From an uncultured Parafilimonas sp. (GTDB lineage Bacteria > Bacteroidota > Bacteroidia > Chitinophagales > Chitinophagaceae), in assembly GCA_903882935.1 (NCBI GenBank), contig CAIRZB010000041.1:1-64000 (forward strand): a DNA stretch of 64,000 bases, given 5' to 3'. The stretch's first letter is position 1. Each line of letters starts with the position of its first letter. Below the pieces are notes generated by a model that saw only the letters and a program-made list of their open reading frames with translations, was not told the origin of the DNA and did not search any database. Positions 23,701-32,214 of the stretch are shown in pieces. The translations under genes were made by a program, and so were the position numbers.

Positions 23701-25846
23701 CAAAAGCAGCTTTGTTTACCTTGCCAGCGGCAGCTACGGCTACAACCAATCTCACTTATACCAGCACTTAAAATCTTCGGTTAGCAATATTTATATTGAC
23801 AGCACCAGCAGGCAGTGGAAATACAGCGATGTCATCAACACGTTCCGCATGACCAATACTGTGTACAACGGCATTGAAGGCAGCAACCAGGCCGATGATG
23901 GGTCTTTCGCCATTATCCTAAATAACACCCGCGTAACCGTGGCGGCCTGTTTGGGGCATTCCATCATATTCAATGTGTTTGACCCGGTATCGCTAAAACC
24001 TTTTTATAACCAGCCTGTGCCTTCCACCACCGATTATGGCGGGCCCAACTATGGCGGCTTTATGCAAAGCGCTGCCGACTGCCCCACCGGCCACCCCGGC
24101 ACGCAATATAATTTTGAGTTTGCCTACAACACCGTAGAAGGGCGTAACCAAATGGCAGCATTTATGAACTGGGTGCCCGCCGGCTATATTGTAACTGCCA
24201 GGGTTATTATTAATGCGCCCTACGATGCCCAAACATTTGCGCCAATTTGGAAGACTGACCCACTGGTTAACGGCACTAACCTATACTACAGCCTTAAAAA
24301 TGCCGGATTTTCCGGGCTGGATGAATATTCGTTTACCCGGGCATGGGTGTTTGTGTACAAAAAGAACACCCCCTCCTTTACGCCAGCCTACAGTTTCACC
24401 AAAGGCACGCAAGATGTTTTAGATACCACGCTAAATATGCGTACGCCCAATGTATTGGGTACCATAACTTCCCCCGCATTTGGCCCAGCCAAAAGCTGGA
24501 AGCTGGTAAAATGGCGCGGGTATTCTGTAGACCTAACGCCCGGCGATAATGCGCTTGTTTATGTGATCGGCATTACCAGCGGCGGGGTTGAAAATGTATT
24601 GTACACGCTAAATACACAGCAGCAAGATGTTGATATTTCTTCCGTTAGCGCAACCACCTACCCGTATATACGGCTGAGTTTGCGCAATGCAGACAGTATA
24701 AACCTTACGCCTTACCAGTTGCGGTACTGGCGTTTATTGTACGACCCCGTGCCGGAGGGGGCCATAGCACCCAATATTTTGTACAAGTTCAGCGACACGC
24801 TTGGCCTCGGGCAAACGTCGGATATTGCCGTGGCGTTTAAGAACATCAGCGATGTGCCATTTGCCGACAGCCTTAAGGTGAGCATGACCATAACCAACGC
24901 ATCGAATGTTACGAGCGTATTGCCGGTTGGTAAATTGAAAAAACTTAACCCGGGCGATACAGCCACCGTAAAATATACGCTCAACACCCAGAATTTTACG
25001 GGGCTTAACAATGTTTACATTGATGTGAACCCTGCATACGACCAGCCGGAACAAACCTTGTTCAATAATTTCTTTTACCGTAACGTATATGTGCAGCCAA
25101 ATAATTTGAAACCAACGCTGGATGTAACATTTGACGGGGTACACATTTTAAACAACGATATTATTTCCGCATCCCCCCATATTACCGTAAGGCTAAAGGA
25201 GCCTTCTAAATACCTGTTGCTGAACGATACCTCCTTTGTAACCGTGCAATTGTTGTACCCCGACGGTACGTTCAGGCGTTTTGCTTATAATACTGACACG
25301 TTGCGGTTTACACCTGCCTTGGCTGGTGCTACGGATAACGTGGCGCAGGTAGATTTTTTACCAAGGCTTACCCAAGATGGGGTGTATACGTTGTACGTGG
25401 GCGGTAAAGACAAATCGGGCAATACGGCGGGTACCACGGGGTATTCGGTATCGTTTATGGTGTATAACAAACCCATGATATCCAACGTGTTTAACTACCC
25501 CAACCCATTTACCACGTCCACGGCATTTGTATTTACCATAACTGGTAGCCAAATACCACAAAACATACGTATACAGATACTTACGATTACGGGTAAAATT
25601 GTGCGCGATATAACCAGTGAGGAGCTAGGGCCCCTGCACATTGGCAGAAATATTACCCAGTTTAAATGGAACGGTACCAACCAATACGGCCAAAAATTAG
25701 CCAATGGTATTTACCTGTACCGGGTTATTACAAACCTCAACAACCAGTCGCTGGGTAAATTCCCTACGTACGACCCCCAAGGCTTCCAAGTAAATACCGA
25801 CCAGTATTTTAAAAGTGGTTATGGTAAAATGTACTTGATGCGTTGA
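20726..25846 (+). CDS. Second giant C25 peptidase, PorU-like
   Basis: The protein has 1,706 codons, signal peptide ending near LHLGAQA. It is clearly a paralogue of the gene at 14491: the mature proteins start with nearly the same words (WVDFSKTYYKFKVG versus WIDYSKTYYKFKVG). The catalytic pair is His639 (YFGHSA) and Cys669 (NGCNAG). The C-terminus differs: YPNPFTTSTAF leads into a FlgD-like Ig fold (FKWNGTNQYGQKLANGIY) and the protein ends in GYGKMYLMR without a standard type A sorting domain. That ending is closer to what is expected of the PorU sortase, so this copy is the better sortase candidate. It follows porV by 2 bp. Confidence 0.82.
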   Translation: MKKSILVWMLGLVSLHLGAQAYNNEWVDFSKTYYKFKVGASGLYRINAAALSSVGLGGVPAEQFQLWRNGQQVAVYTSVQTGLLPATGYIEFWGMKNDGKPDRALYKDPANQLSDVLSLETDTAAYFLTVNPAGNNSRIVDDANYVATNTLPAEKYFTYDYRIDFQENINYGLPQNFGEYIYSSSYDKGEFWATNDIYPGTPYTVNAGNLYVASNGPNATFKMSATGNSYHGFNRRVQAFINNTKVIDSALGAVDAGIFNNPSIPVSVLGNSAVSFSIQNQNAANGNDRIAVGYINLTYPRLFNFGGAANFAFSLPATATGNYVEIANFNNGTAVPVLYDLSNNKRYAAKLASGGMLQFALPASATSRQLVLVSEEPANITNVASFISRSFKNYGLAANQGDYLLISNKVFFGADSSAGQYRSYRASAAGGGYRAAVYDIDELVDQFAFGIKKNPLGIKNFLRFARRRFSTAPKYCLLIGKAVTYMEYRQNENSRYADQLNLVPTFGWPASDVLLASENFDPVPATPIGRVAAVNPGELLGYLNKVKTYEQQQVNSVQTVDNKAWMKTMVHVVGANSDPGLDQSLTADENNYARIITGPSFGANVYNFNTTAVSSAYAASQLLQNLFTNGISLVNYFGHSAATKLDYDLGNWQLYNNAGKYPLFLINGCNAGNIYSFDSTRLSTITSLSEGWVLYANGGAIGFLASTSFGVENYLDTYNSAFYNSLASSGYNKPLSVNISAGLNALVNAKFFGTSDSITYILHAEQNVLHGDPAIKINASPKPDFAVEDPGVVISPSFISVADSSFTVKANFYNLGMALPANDSVSIRITRQYPNGSRVVVLTKKIAALFFKDSVTINVPIVPIRDIGQNQLTVSIDYDTAYSEITLTNNNITKVFYVYQNALIPVYPYNFAIINKSSAKLVASTANAILPVGQYVMELDTTELFNSPNKITKTVSSVGGEIEFDPGITFSDSTVYYWRVAPVPSSGQYVWNKSSFVYLASGSYGYNQSHLYQHLKSSVSNIYIDSTSRQWKYSDVINTFRMTNTVYNGIEGSNQADDGSFAIILNNTRVTVAACLGHSIIFNVFDPVSLKPFYNQPVPSTTDYGGPNYGGFMQSAADCPTGHPGTQYNFEFAYNTVEGRNQMAAFMNWVPAGYIVTARVIINAPYDAQTFAPIWKTDPLVNGTNLYYSLKNAGFSGLDEYSFTRAWVFVYKKNTPSFTPAYSFTKGTQDVLDTTLNMRTPNVLGTITSPAFGPAKSWKLVKWRGYSVDLTPGDNALVYVIGITSGGVENVLYTLNTQQQDVDISSVSATTYPYIRLSLRNADSINLTPYQLRYWRLLYDPVPEGAIAPNILYKFSDTLGLGQTSDIAVAFKNISDVPFADSLKVSMTITNASNVTSVLPVGKLKKLNPGDTATVKYTLNTQNFTGLNNVYIDVNPAYDQPEQTLFNNFFYRNVYVQPNNLKPTLDVTFDGVHILNNDIISASPHITVRLKEPSKYLLLNDTSFVTVQLLYPDGTFRRFAYNTDTLRFTPALAGATDNVAQVDFLPRLTQDGVYTLYVGGKDKSGNTAGTTGYSVSFMVYNKPMISNVFNYPNPFTTSTAFVFTITGSQIPQNIRIQILTITGKIVRDITSEELGPLHIGRNITQFKWNGTNQYGQKLANGIYLYRVITNLNNQSLGKFPTYDPQGFQVNTDQYFKSGYGKMYLMR

Positions 25847-26022
25847 TGAAATAACGTATTGCAATTTGGCAATTGAAACCACAAATCCCGCCTTACTAAC
25901 CAGCAGCGATTAGGGACCTTGGTGGTGGTTAAAGACTACCAAAAAAAGCATTACGCATACAATGAATTCACCTTTGTGAACGCAATGCAATTGCAATGCC
26001 AGCCAGTAAAGACGCACAGTTT

Positions 26023-26835
26023 TTATGCGGTTTTGGGCGCAGGGGTAGCCAGGGCTACACCTGCGCAAAGGTTATGTTGGTCAACCACATCTTGTACTTG
26101 CTTATATAACGTATCGCAGGCTGGCAATATTTCAACCAAATTGTTTTTAATGGTACCCCAATGCCGGCGGTTGTTTCGCAAACCAATGGCTGTAAATTCT
26201 GCTGCAAATGCCGGGCATGTTTTGGCCAATTGCTGGTAGTCGTGGCCTTCGCCCGTGCCGAAATTTTCCAGGTCTGCTGGCGAACAGGGCTTTACGCGTT
26301 CTTGAAAAACTGGCAGAAACCCATCTGGGTTCGCCTTATATTGAAGAAAAAGTGGTTTTAACAATGGGCTGGAAGACCGCAAATTGTAGCTGGCCTGAAA
26401 AAGGCCGGCTTCGGCCGTATCCTCTTGGGTGTTGGTTGCCGAACGGTCGCGCCCGGTGCAATAAATCCCGTTGCTTTCGGCCATGCCCAACCCGGTAAGC
26501 AACACAAACAAATGCCGCAAAACATCCGCCCCCGCGGTGTGATTAGACATGCCTGCGGCAGAAAAAACTGACTCGTAAAATGCAAGGGCATCGGTATTGG
26601 CATCGCCTGTTTGGGCTTTGGCCATTTCAACAGCCGTACTTTCATGCGCCTTAAGTTTGCAATACACCCTGGCAAATGTTACTGCCATGCCCTTTATGTA
26701 GCCTTTGGGTGCTAGGTCTTGGTTTTTCCACCAATGGTGTACCATTACCGGCGAGGCGGCAGCTATTTGTATAATTTGGTTGATACTGTCATTAAATAGT
26801 GGTGGTGGAACGGTGGTAGTTACAGCGGTTGCCAT
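26023..26835 (-). CDS. Lysozyme-like cell-wall hydrolase without signal peptide
   Basis: The protein has 270 codons from the ATG at 26835 (MATAVTTTVPPP). The segment GMAESNGIYCTGRD matches the catalytic pattern of a lysozyme-like superfamily in which the Glu acts as general acid, and AGLFQASYNLRSSS fits the following substrate-groove segment. No signal peptide or membrane anchor is visible, so it must be released by lysis, by a contractile system, or by another leaderless route. An amidase-2 gene, also leaderless, lies 128 bp upstream on the same strand. The pair could degrade glycan and peptide parts of peptidoglycan together. Confidence 0.65.
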   Translation of the reverse strand: MATAVTTTVPPPLFNDSINQIIQIAAASPVMVHHWWKNQDLAPKGYIKGMAVTFARVYCKLKAHESTAVEMAKAQTGDANTDALAFYESVFSAAGMSNHTAGADVLRHLFVLLTGLGMAESNGIYCTGRDRSATNTQEDTAEAGLFQASYNLRSSSPLLKPLFLQYKANPDGFLPVFQERVKPCSPADLENFGTGEGHDYQQLAKTCPAFAAEFTAIGLRNNRRHWGTIKNNLVEILPACDTLYKQVQDVVDQHNLCAGVALATPAPKTA

Positions 26836-26962
26836 ATTGATTGGGTTTAATCGAATTATGAAAGAATAATATTTTGATACGAACAAACCCAGCTGCAATG
26901 AAGCCAACTGGGTTTGTAGGGAAAGATTTTATCGGGCTAACGGAAAAATTCATCGTTTCTTT

Positions 26963-27739
26963 TTAGGCCGTAACGCCGTTAATAAGTGTGTCCCAGTCAA
27001 AGGCGGGGCCAATATCAACTTTTTCGCCTGAAGGCCTAAAGTTTACGTGGGTAACTATGCCTGTGCTGGCCTGTGCTTCGGCGTCGCTGGCAAACAAGTT
27101 ATAGCGTTGCGGTTCAGGTAAAAATGTACGCGGTATGTTGTATTTATTGGTCAAAAAGCGCAGCAGGGTGATAAGGCTTGTATACTGCGCACTGGTAAAA
27201 GTGGCATAATAACTAAAGCCCCGGTATTGTTGGGGTAGGTGTACATAAAAGTCGGTGTCGGCAGTGGTGCAATACGTGTCCCCATAGCCAGTAAGCAAAT
27301 TACTCCCGCTAAGTGTCAACGGACCCACATTTGATAATTCAATGCCAATGCTGGTTCCGCTCAGCAGTTGGTTGCCGCCAACGGCGCCTTTACCTAAGTG
27401 GTTACTCCAGTTTGCAGAACCCCACAAGTTGTAAATAGTGCCGTCCCTGGCAACTACAAAGGGCACTGATACTTGGTGGTCAGTTTTTGTAAGGCTGGCA
27501 ATATCGCCCTTCAGGTAACCCTCCGTAAAATGCACCACTATCCGCTGCTTTGGCTTTGCTTCTTGGTAATAAAAGCTGGTGTCGCCGTCAACCCGCTTGC
27601 ACTCGGTAACCTGCAATGGCCCTGCGGGGTCGCCCGGAATATCCAGCGTTATCGGGTTAAAATTAAAAAGTTTGCCTTCTGAATCTGTTTTGGTATTGGC
27701 AAAATCTTGCTCAAAATCGGCAATGTTAATTGCTTTCAT
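26963..27739 (-). CDS. N-acetylmuramoyl-L-alanine amidase (amidase_2/PGRP type)
   Basis: It cleaves the bond between N-acetylmuramic acid and L-alanine in peptidoglycan. The zinc-site pattern of the amidase_2 fold is visible: a first His in IVVHFTEG, the segment GSANWSNHLGKG, a conserved IGIELSN strand, and a late HVNFRPSGEKVDIGPAFDW with the second His and the Lys/Asp of the active site. The 258 codons start without a signal peptide (MKAINIADFEQDF). It lies upstream of, and probably in an operon with, the lysozyme-like gene. Leaderless amidases are common in phages and as secreted-apparatus effectors, but no phage genes are adjacent. Confidence 0.8.
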   Translation of the reverse strand: MKAINIADFEQDFANTKTDSEGKLFNFNPITLDIPGDPAGPLQVTECKRVDGDTSFYYQEAKPKQRIVVHFTEGYLKGDIASLTKTDHQVSVPFVVARDGTIYNLWGSANWSNHLGKGAVGGNQLLSGTSIGIELSNVGPLTLSGSNLLTGYGDTYCTTADTDFYVHLPQQYRGFSYYATFTSAQYTSLITLLRFLTNKYNIPRTFLPEPQRYNLFASDAEAQASTGIVTHVNFRPSGEKVDIGPAFDWDTLINGVTA

Positions 27740-28197
27740 ATAAATGGTTGTTTAATGGCAATACAAGGGTAACTAATCGTATTGTTTGGTTATGAGGATG
27801 GCGGCGGCGTTGGTGTTTTTTAATTTTTGGTGTAGGTTATTATTGTTTTTGAAAGATAAGTGTTTTGCGGTAAAAAAGGAAATAAACCGCTGTTTTTTTT
27901 AAATTAGTTTTGGTTGATACCGAGTGTCTTTGAGTCCATACAATTTTGCCCCAAAGGAAAAGAAAATCATTTAACCAAGCCTCCTAAACGTCTTTTTCTG
28001 GGGGAGTCGGCAACGGAAGTGCAAGCGCTGCGCAAAAGGGTGCAAATGACCGGTTATTTTAGGCTTTTTAGCCAACGGCCTATTGGTGATTAATAAATTC
28101 CCTAGGGACAATATCGAGGTGTTACTTGCTTTTCCTCGTATTTTTATCCATCATTTGTGTTTTTCAATTTATTGACGGAAAGTTAAAATAAACACCC
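27740..28197. other. 458-bp gap without a supported gene
   Basis: One open frame on the plus strand from a TTG at 27913 to TAA at about 28092 (roughly 60 codons) has coding-like composition but no recognised family and no good start. A stretch near 27912-27950 resembles 12015-12050 (GTTGATACC ... CAATTTTGCC), suggesting an old dispersed repeat. Confidence 0.35.
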
Positions 28198-28563
28198 ATG
28201 CAACACAAGGCAATATCCATAAGGCCGTTCATCGGCGCGGCAAACTTTAATATTTCCCGTAGCTTTTACTGCGACCTCGGTTTTGAAGAATCGGTTATCT
28301 CGCATAATATGAGCTATTTTAACACCGGTGGTTTTGGCTTTTACCTACAGGATGCTTATGTGAAGGACTGGGTAGACAACACGATGGTTTTTTTGGAGGT
28401 GGATGATGTAAACCGCCACTATGCCGAACTGCGTGCCTTAGACCTGCCCGGCAAATACGAGCGGGTAAGGTTAACCCCCGTTAAACATTTGGATTGGGGC
28501 AGCGAATGTTTTTTGCACGACCCCTCGGGCATTCTATGGCATTTTGGGGAATTTAAAAAATAG
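28198..28563 (+). CDS. VOC-family (glyoxalase/bleomycin-resistance-like) protein
   Basis: The protein has 121 codons. It has one beta-alpha-beta-beta-beta pair set: RPFIGAANFNISRSFYCDLGF at the start, with FYLQD and MVFLEVDDVNRHYAEL in the middle and a final CFLHDPSGILWHFGEF. The last segment carries the usual metal-ligand position seen as H-D-P-x-G in this superfamily. The members include metalloenzymes and antibiotic-binding proteins; no substrate can be assigned. Cytosolic, no neighbours on the same strand. Confidence 0.8.
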   Translation: MQHKAISIRPFIGAANFNISRSFYCDLGFEESVISHNMSYFNTGGFGFYLQDAYVKDWVDNTMVFLEVDDVNRHYAELRALDLPGKYERVRLTPVKHLDWGSECFLHDPSGILWHFGEFKK

Positions 28564-28638
28564 GTTTTGCTGATGGGGTTTACCGTAAGCAAATTCACGT
28601 CCTATACGCGGCAGTGCCACTGGTATTTAACGGCTTTG

Positions 28639-29319
28639 TCATTTGTTATTTTTTCTAAAATAACGCAAAAGCTTACCGATAATGGCGCCCATGGCTCCAA
28701 GTAATGCCCCCATAACGCCACCCAATACCACAAGGTGCAGCATAGCACCCGCAAATGTTTGGTAGGCAAAATATATGGCCATGCTGGGGTAATGGAGGGT
28801 TTGGTGTAAATCAGCCCATTCCTTCATATTCAACGGATCATTTACCACAAGTGGCATGGCAAAAACAATTAGCACAAGCGCGGTAAAACAGGCTACGAGG
28901 CCGCTGGCATAACCCGTCCAGCAGCCGGAGAGGAAGCCAGCCAAAAAATTGTTAGTTTTAAATGCTTCAACGGTGGCAACCACCCATATAAGAATGGCTA
29001 TGATGGCCCAAAATATGTCGTCAATGATGTCTCGGAAGGGAAGGGGCGGGTGTGCAATATTGTTAATGCTTATTTCAACCGTCCACAATAACCCAATTAG
29101 TAAACCAATACGTATGTTTTTATGGTGTTTGGCAACAATTGGTTTGCGTTCAAAAACATACACCAGCACGCCGGACACAATCAATATCACTATTGCAATT
29201 AAGCACCCCAATGCTTCCATGCCTGTGGGCCATGCGTATGGCCGGTACATGTAATAAATGGTGGCAACCAATATGGCACAAGTGGCAAAACCAATGCGTA
29301 AGGTGTTGGGGCTATTCAT
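28639..29319 (-). CDS. Unknown polytopic membrane protein
   Basis: The family is not recognised. It is 226 codons from the ATG at 29319, preferred over 29349 because the hydrophobic helices begin directly after MNSPNTLRIG. About six membrane segments are visible: ATCAILVATIYYM, ALGCLIAIVILIVSG, IGLLIGLLWTVEI, IIDDIFWAIIAILIWVVA, a CFTALVLIVFAMPLVV block and a C-terminal Gly-rich LHLVVLGGVMGALLGAMGAI block. The tail is basic (RYFRKNNK), which suggests a cytoplasmic C-terminus. No operon partner. Confidence 0.6.
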   Translation of the reverse strand: MNSPNTLRIGFATCAILVATIYYMYRPYAWPTGMEALGCLIAIVILIVSGVLVYVFERKPIVAKHHKNIRIGLLIGLLWTVEISINNIAHPPLPFRDIIDDIFWAIIAILIWVVATVEAFKTNNFLAGFLSGCWTGYASGLVACFTALVLIVFAMPLVVNDPLNMKEWADLHQTLHYPSMAIYFAYQTFAGAMLHLVVLGGVMGALLGAMGAIIGKLLRYFRKNNK

Positions 29320-29458
29320 TCGTTTGCGGTTTAGTTGGCGTTTGTGCAAGGTAGCTACTATAGGTTACCCACAGGTTAAATAGCAACTCTCGGCAATAAC
29401 GAAAGAGCTGTTGGCCCGATCTTTTGCACATGCTCGGTTCCCTGCAAAAAAACCCTCG

Positions 29459-31991
29459 CTACATTACCCCACCCATTTTGGGGTCGCTGGTGCTTACTCG
29501 GCCCGTTTCAACATGCCCGGCAAAGCTTTGGCTAAAGCTGGTGTTGCCCTGGGTGGTTATTGAAAAATCGTACCAGTGCTGGCTGTTTTGTAAATTGAGT
29601 AGAACGGTTGCTATAGACCCTGTGCTATCGGCGGCAGAAAGCGTTGTAACCTGCTGTTCAGTTTTATAGGCATTGTCAGTAATTACAATGGTATGGCTGT
29701 TGTGTGCATCAACATTAATAAGATGTAGCAATAGGTTGCCCGTTGTCTTGCCTTTTGCATCTAGTTGGTAATTGCACATAATGGAAAGTGCGGGGGCGTT
29801 GGCATTGCCCGTAAAAGCACGGTAAAAGCCGTTGGGGCCATAAACGCGCAGTTGGTAAGCAGAATCTTCAAAATCACTCATCAGCCATTGGTCAGTTAAG
29901 GTGTCGCCGCTGGTAACAGCATAATTTCGAATCTGACCCTGCCCGCTTTGATAGCGGCCCTGTGCATACACTATAAAAGGGCAACCGGCGGCGTTGGGGC
30001 CAAACAAGGTATTGCCAGCCCGCAGGGTAATGCCAACGGTATTGGTTGCTGGGTTGGTAAAGGCATCGGCATACAGCTCGTAGGGCAGGGGGCAGGCGGC
30101 AGGCGGGCCGGGTGCCTTTTTCCTGCCGGGGCATATAGGGGCTGCTTTGCGGGTTGGCATTTAACTGCGCTATTTCCACTATGGTAAGGGCTTTGTAGCC
30201 ATCGGGCAGTTTGCGGTATTGCGCATTGTGTATACCTTCCATAAAGGCCCTGCGCTCCACAAAGTTGGGCAGTGCTATCTTGGTGCCATCCCAGGGCCTG
30301 AAAGCAGCGGTAAGGTTGCCGCAAACAGCCCTGCGCCAGGCGCTTATATTATCTATCCGTATGGGTTTGCCGGTTTTGTGGTGTAAAAAATGTTCAAGAA
30401 ACTGTAGGATAGAAGTATGGTCGTACACCTGCGAGCATACATGGCCGCCACGGCTCCACGGCGAGGCAATAATAAGCGGCACTCTGAAGCCGAGCCCAAT
30501 GGGCGTTTCGCGCGAGGTGGTTACAAACTCCACTTCCGGCACAATACCTGCGGATGTTTTGCCCGTGTGCGGCTTGTAGGGGTTGGGCACTACAAAGGGA
30601 GGCACATGGTCAAAATAGCCATCATTTTCATCGTAGCACAGTAAAAAAATGGTTTTCTTCCATACGTCGGGCTTTTGGGTAAGGATGTCCATCACTTCCG
30701 ATACATACCAGGCCCCGTACCACGGCCCGCCCGGATGGTCGGAAAAGTTTTCGGGGGCCACCAGCCACGATACGGCGGGCAGCGCCCCCGTTTCAACATC
30801 ATGCCTGAACTGGTGCAGCACATCCCCCTTGGGGGCGGCTTCTGAATGGGTTTTATCGCCATCCCGGTAAGTATTCACGGTAAGGGTGCGGTAGTCCGCA
30901 TCGCCCGCGTTGTTGGTAAACGCTTTTTGGTGCAGGTTTTTGTACCGCTGGGCAAGCTTGTTAAAGCGCTCCGGTGTCCAGGTGGCCAGTTCGTTTTCGG
31001 CCAGCGCGATGGCGGCGTTTATATCGGCCAGCGCCTTTTTGGCCGCAATGGCTTCGCTATCGGGCAGCGGGCTGGCAAGGGTTTTTTCCAGTGCCGCTTT
31101 CTCGTTGGTTAAGCGGGCCAGCTCATTTTTTACATGCAACTGGTAACCGGCATAATAGCGAACATTGTATTGTTTAAACCACTCCAGCGGGTTATCGGTA
31201 AAATTGCTCAGCCAAACATCTTCCTCCTTGTTAAGGCCGGTGGCAATGCTCAGTTCGTTCTGGTAAATGCGCCAGGCAATGCCGTTGTCTTCCAGCACTT
31301 CGGGAAAGGTGGTCCACGTACCCTCGTTGTGCGGGTTTATATCCGGCAGGTTGCGGTTGTTAAAACCCTTGTCATCAATATTGGCATAGCTGTTTACATC
31401 GTGCGGACCGCCCGCCGTGCCCGTCCATAAATGCAGGCGGTTGGGCGTGGTGCCGGTAAGGCTGGAGCAAAAATTCTGGTCGCACACGGTAAACGCATCC
31501 GCCAGCGAGTAGTAAAAAGGAATATCCTTACGGTCGTAAAAGCCCATGGTAAGCGGCATTTTGCCCCATTCCTCCGTTTGTTTGGCAATAAGCCAGGCAT
31601 CGTGCTTGCCGCCATTACGGGCATCCACCTGGCTTTCAAAGCCGTGCGGCAGGCTGCCCATCCAGGTGCTTTGTGTGTCTTTAATATTCAGGTTAAACGG
31701 CGCGTAGGTTTCGCCGTCTGCATTGGTTTGCAGCCATACGGCGTTGTTGTTGGGCAATGTGATGGCGCGGGTATCGTTAAAGCCTCTTACTCCCCGCAGG
31801 GTGCCCAGTGTATGGTCAAAACTGCGGTTTTCCTGCATCAGTATCACCACATGCTCTGCATCAAGGTAAGTGCTGCCGGGGGCAGGGTCAATGGCCAGTG
31901 CCCGCTGTATAGAAGGCGGCAGTATATTAAGCAAACCCGCCCCGCCCGTAAGCAGGGCCGCATTTTTTAAAAACGTTCTTCTTGAATCCAT
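29459..31991 (-). pseudogene. Phospholipase C (phosphoesterase family), frameshifted by a 7-bp tandem duplication
   Basis: Non-haemolytic-type phospholipase C hydrolyses phosphatidylcholine-like lipids. The start at 31991 opens a Tat signal (MDSRRTFLKNAALLTGG). The phosphoesterase domain follows (VVILMQENRSFDHTLG, then SLTGTTPNRLHLWTG). The reading frame runs well to PRQEKGTRPAC and then goes out of frame; the true continuation PLPYELYADAF and the DUF756-like C-terminal domain lie in the next frame (to 29459). At 30091-30104 the plus strand reads GGCAGGC twice in tandem; removing one copy restores a single frame of the expected length. The result is a truncated enzyme or a slippage-switchable gene. 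Confidence 0.85.
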
Positions 31992-32185
31992 ACCGCCCGA
32001 AGATATTAACAACGCGCATACGTTGATGGGGCGGGGCGGGGGAGTGGGGGTTAATTTTTGGATATTATTTTGGGGAGGGGAAACTGTAATTGATGCCGGA
32101 TGTAATTGTTTTAAGTATTTTGCTATTTCCTCCATCCGAATAATTGAGAGGGTGAAATATTAACAGATATTGTATTTAAAAAATG

Positions 32186-32208
32186 TACATTTGTGAATAA
32201 ATCACAAA
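32186..32208 (+). promoter_or_regulatory. rloAB promoter and palindromic operator
   Basis: TACATTTG (32186-32193) fits the -7 consensus. It overlaps a perfect dyad, TTTGTGA (32190-32196), ATAAA, TCACAAA (32202-32208), which ends 6 bp before the ATG at 32215. A dimeric repressor bound there would block initiation. The regulator is unknown. Confidence 0.55.
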
Positions 32209-32214
32209 TAAATC

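Noticed and set aside
25919..26239. 106-codon plus-strand open frame
   Set aside because: It overlaps the lysozyme-like gene on the other strand and has no family signal.
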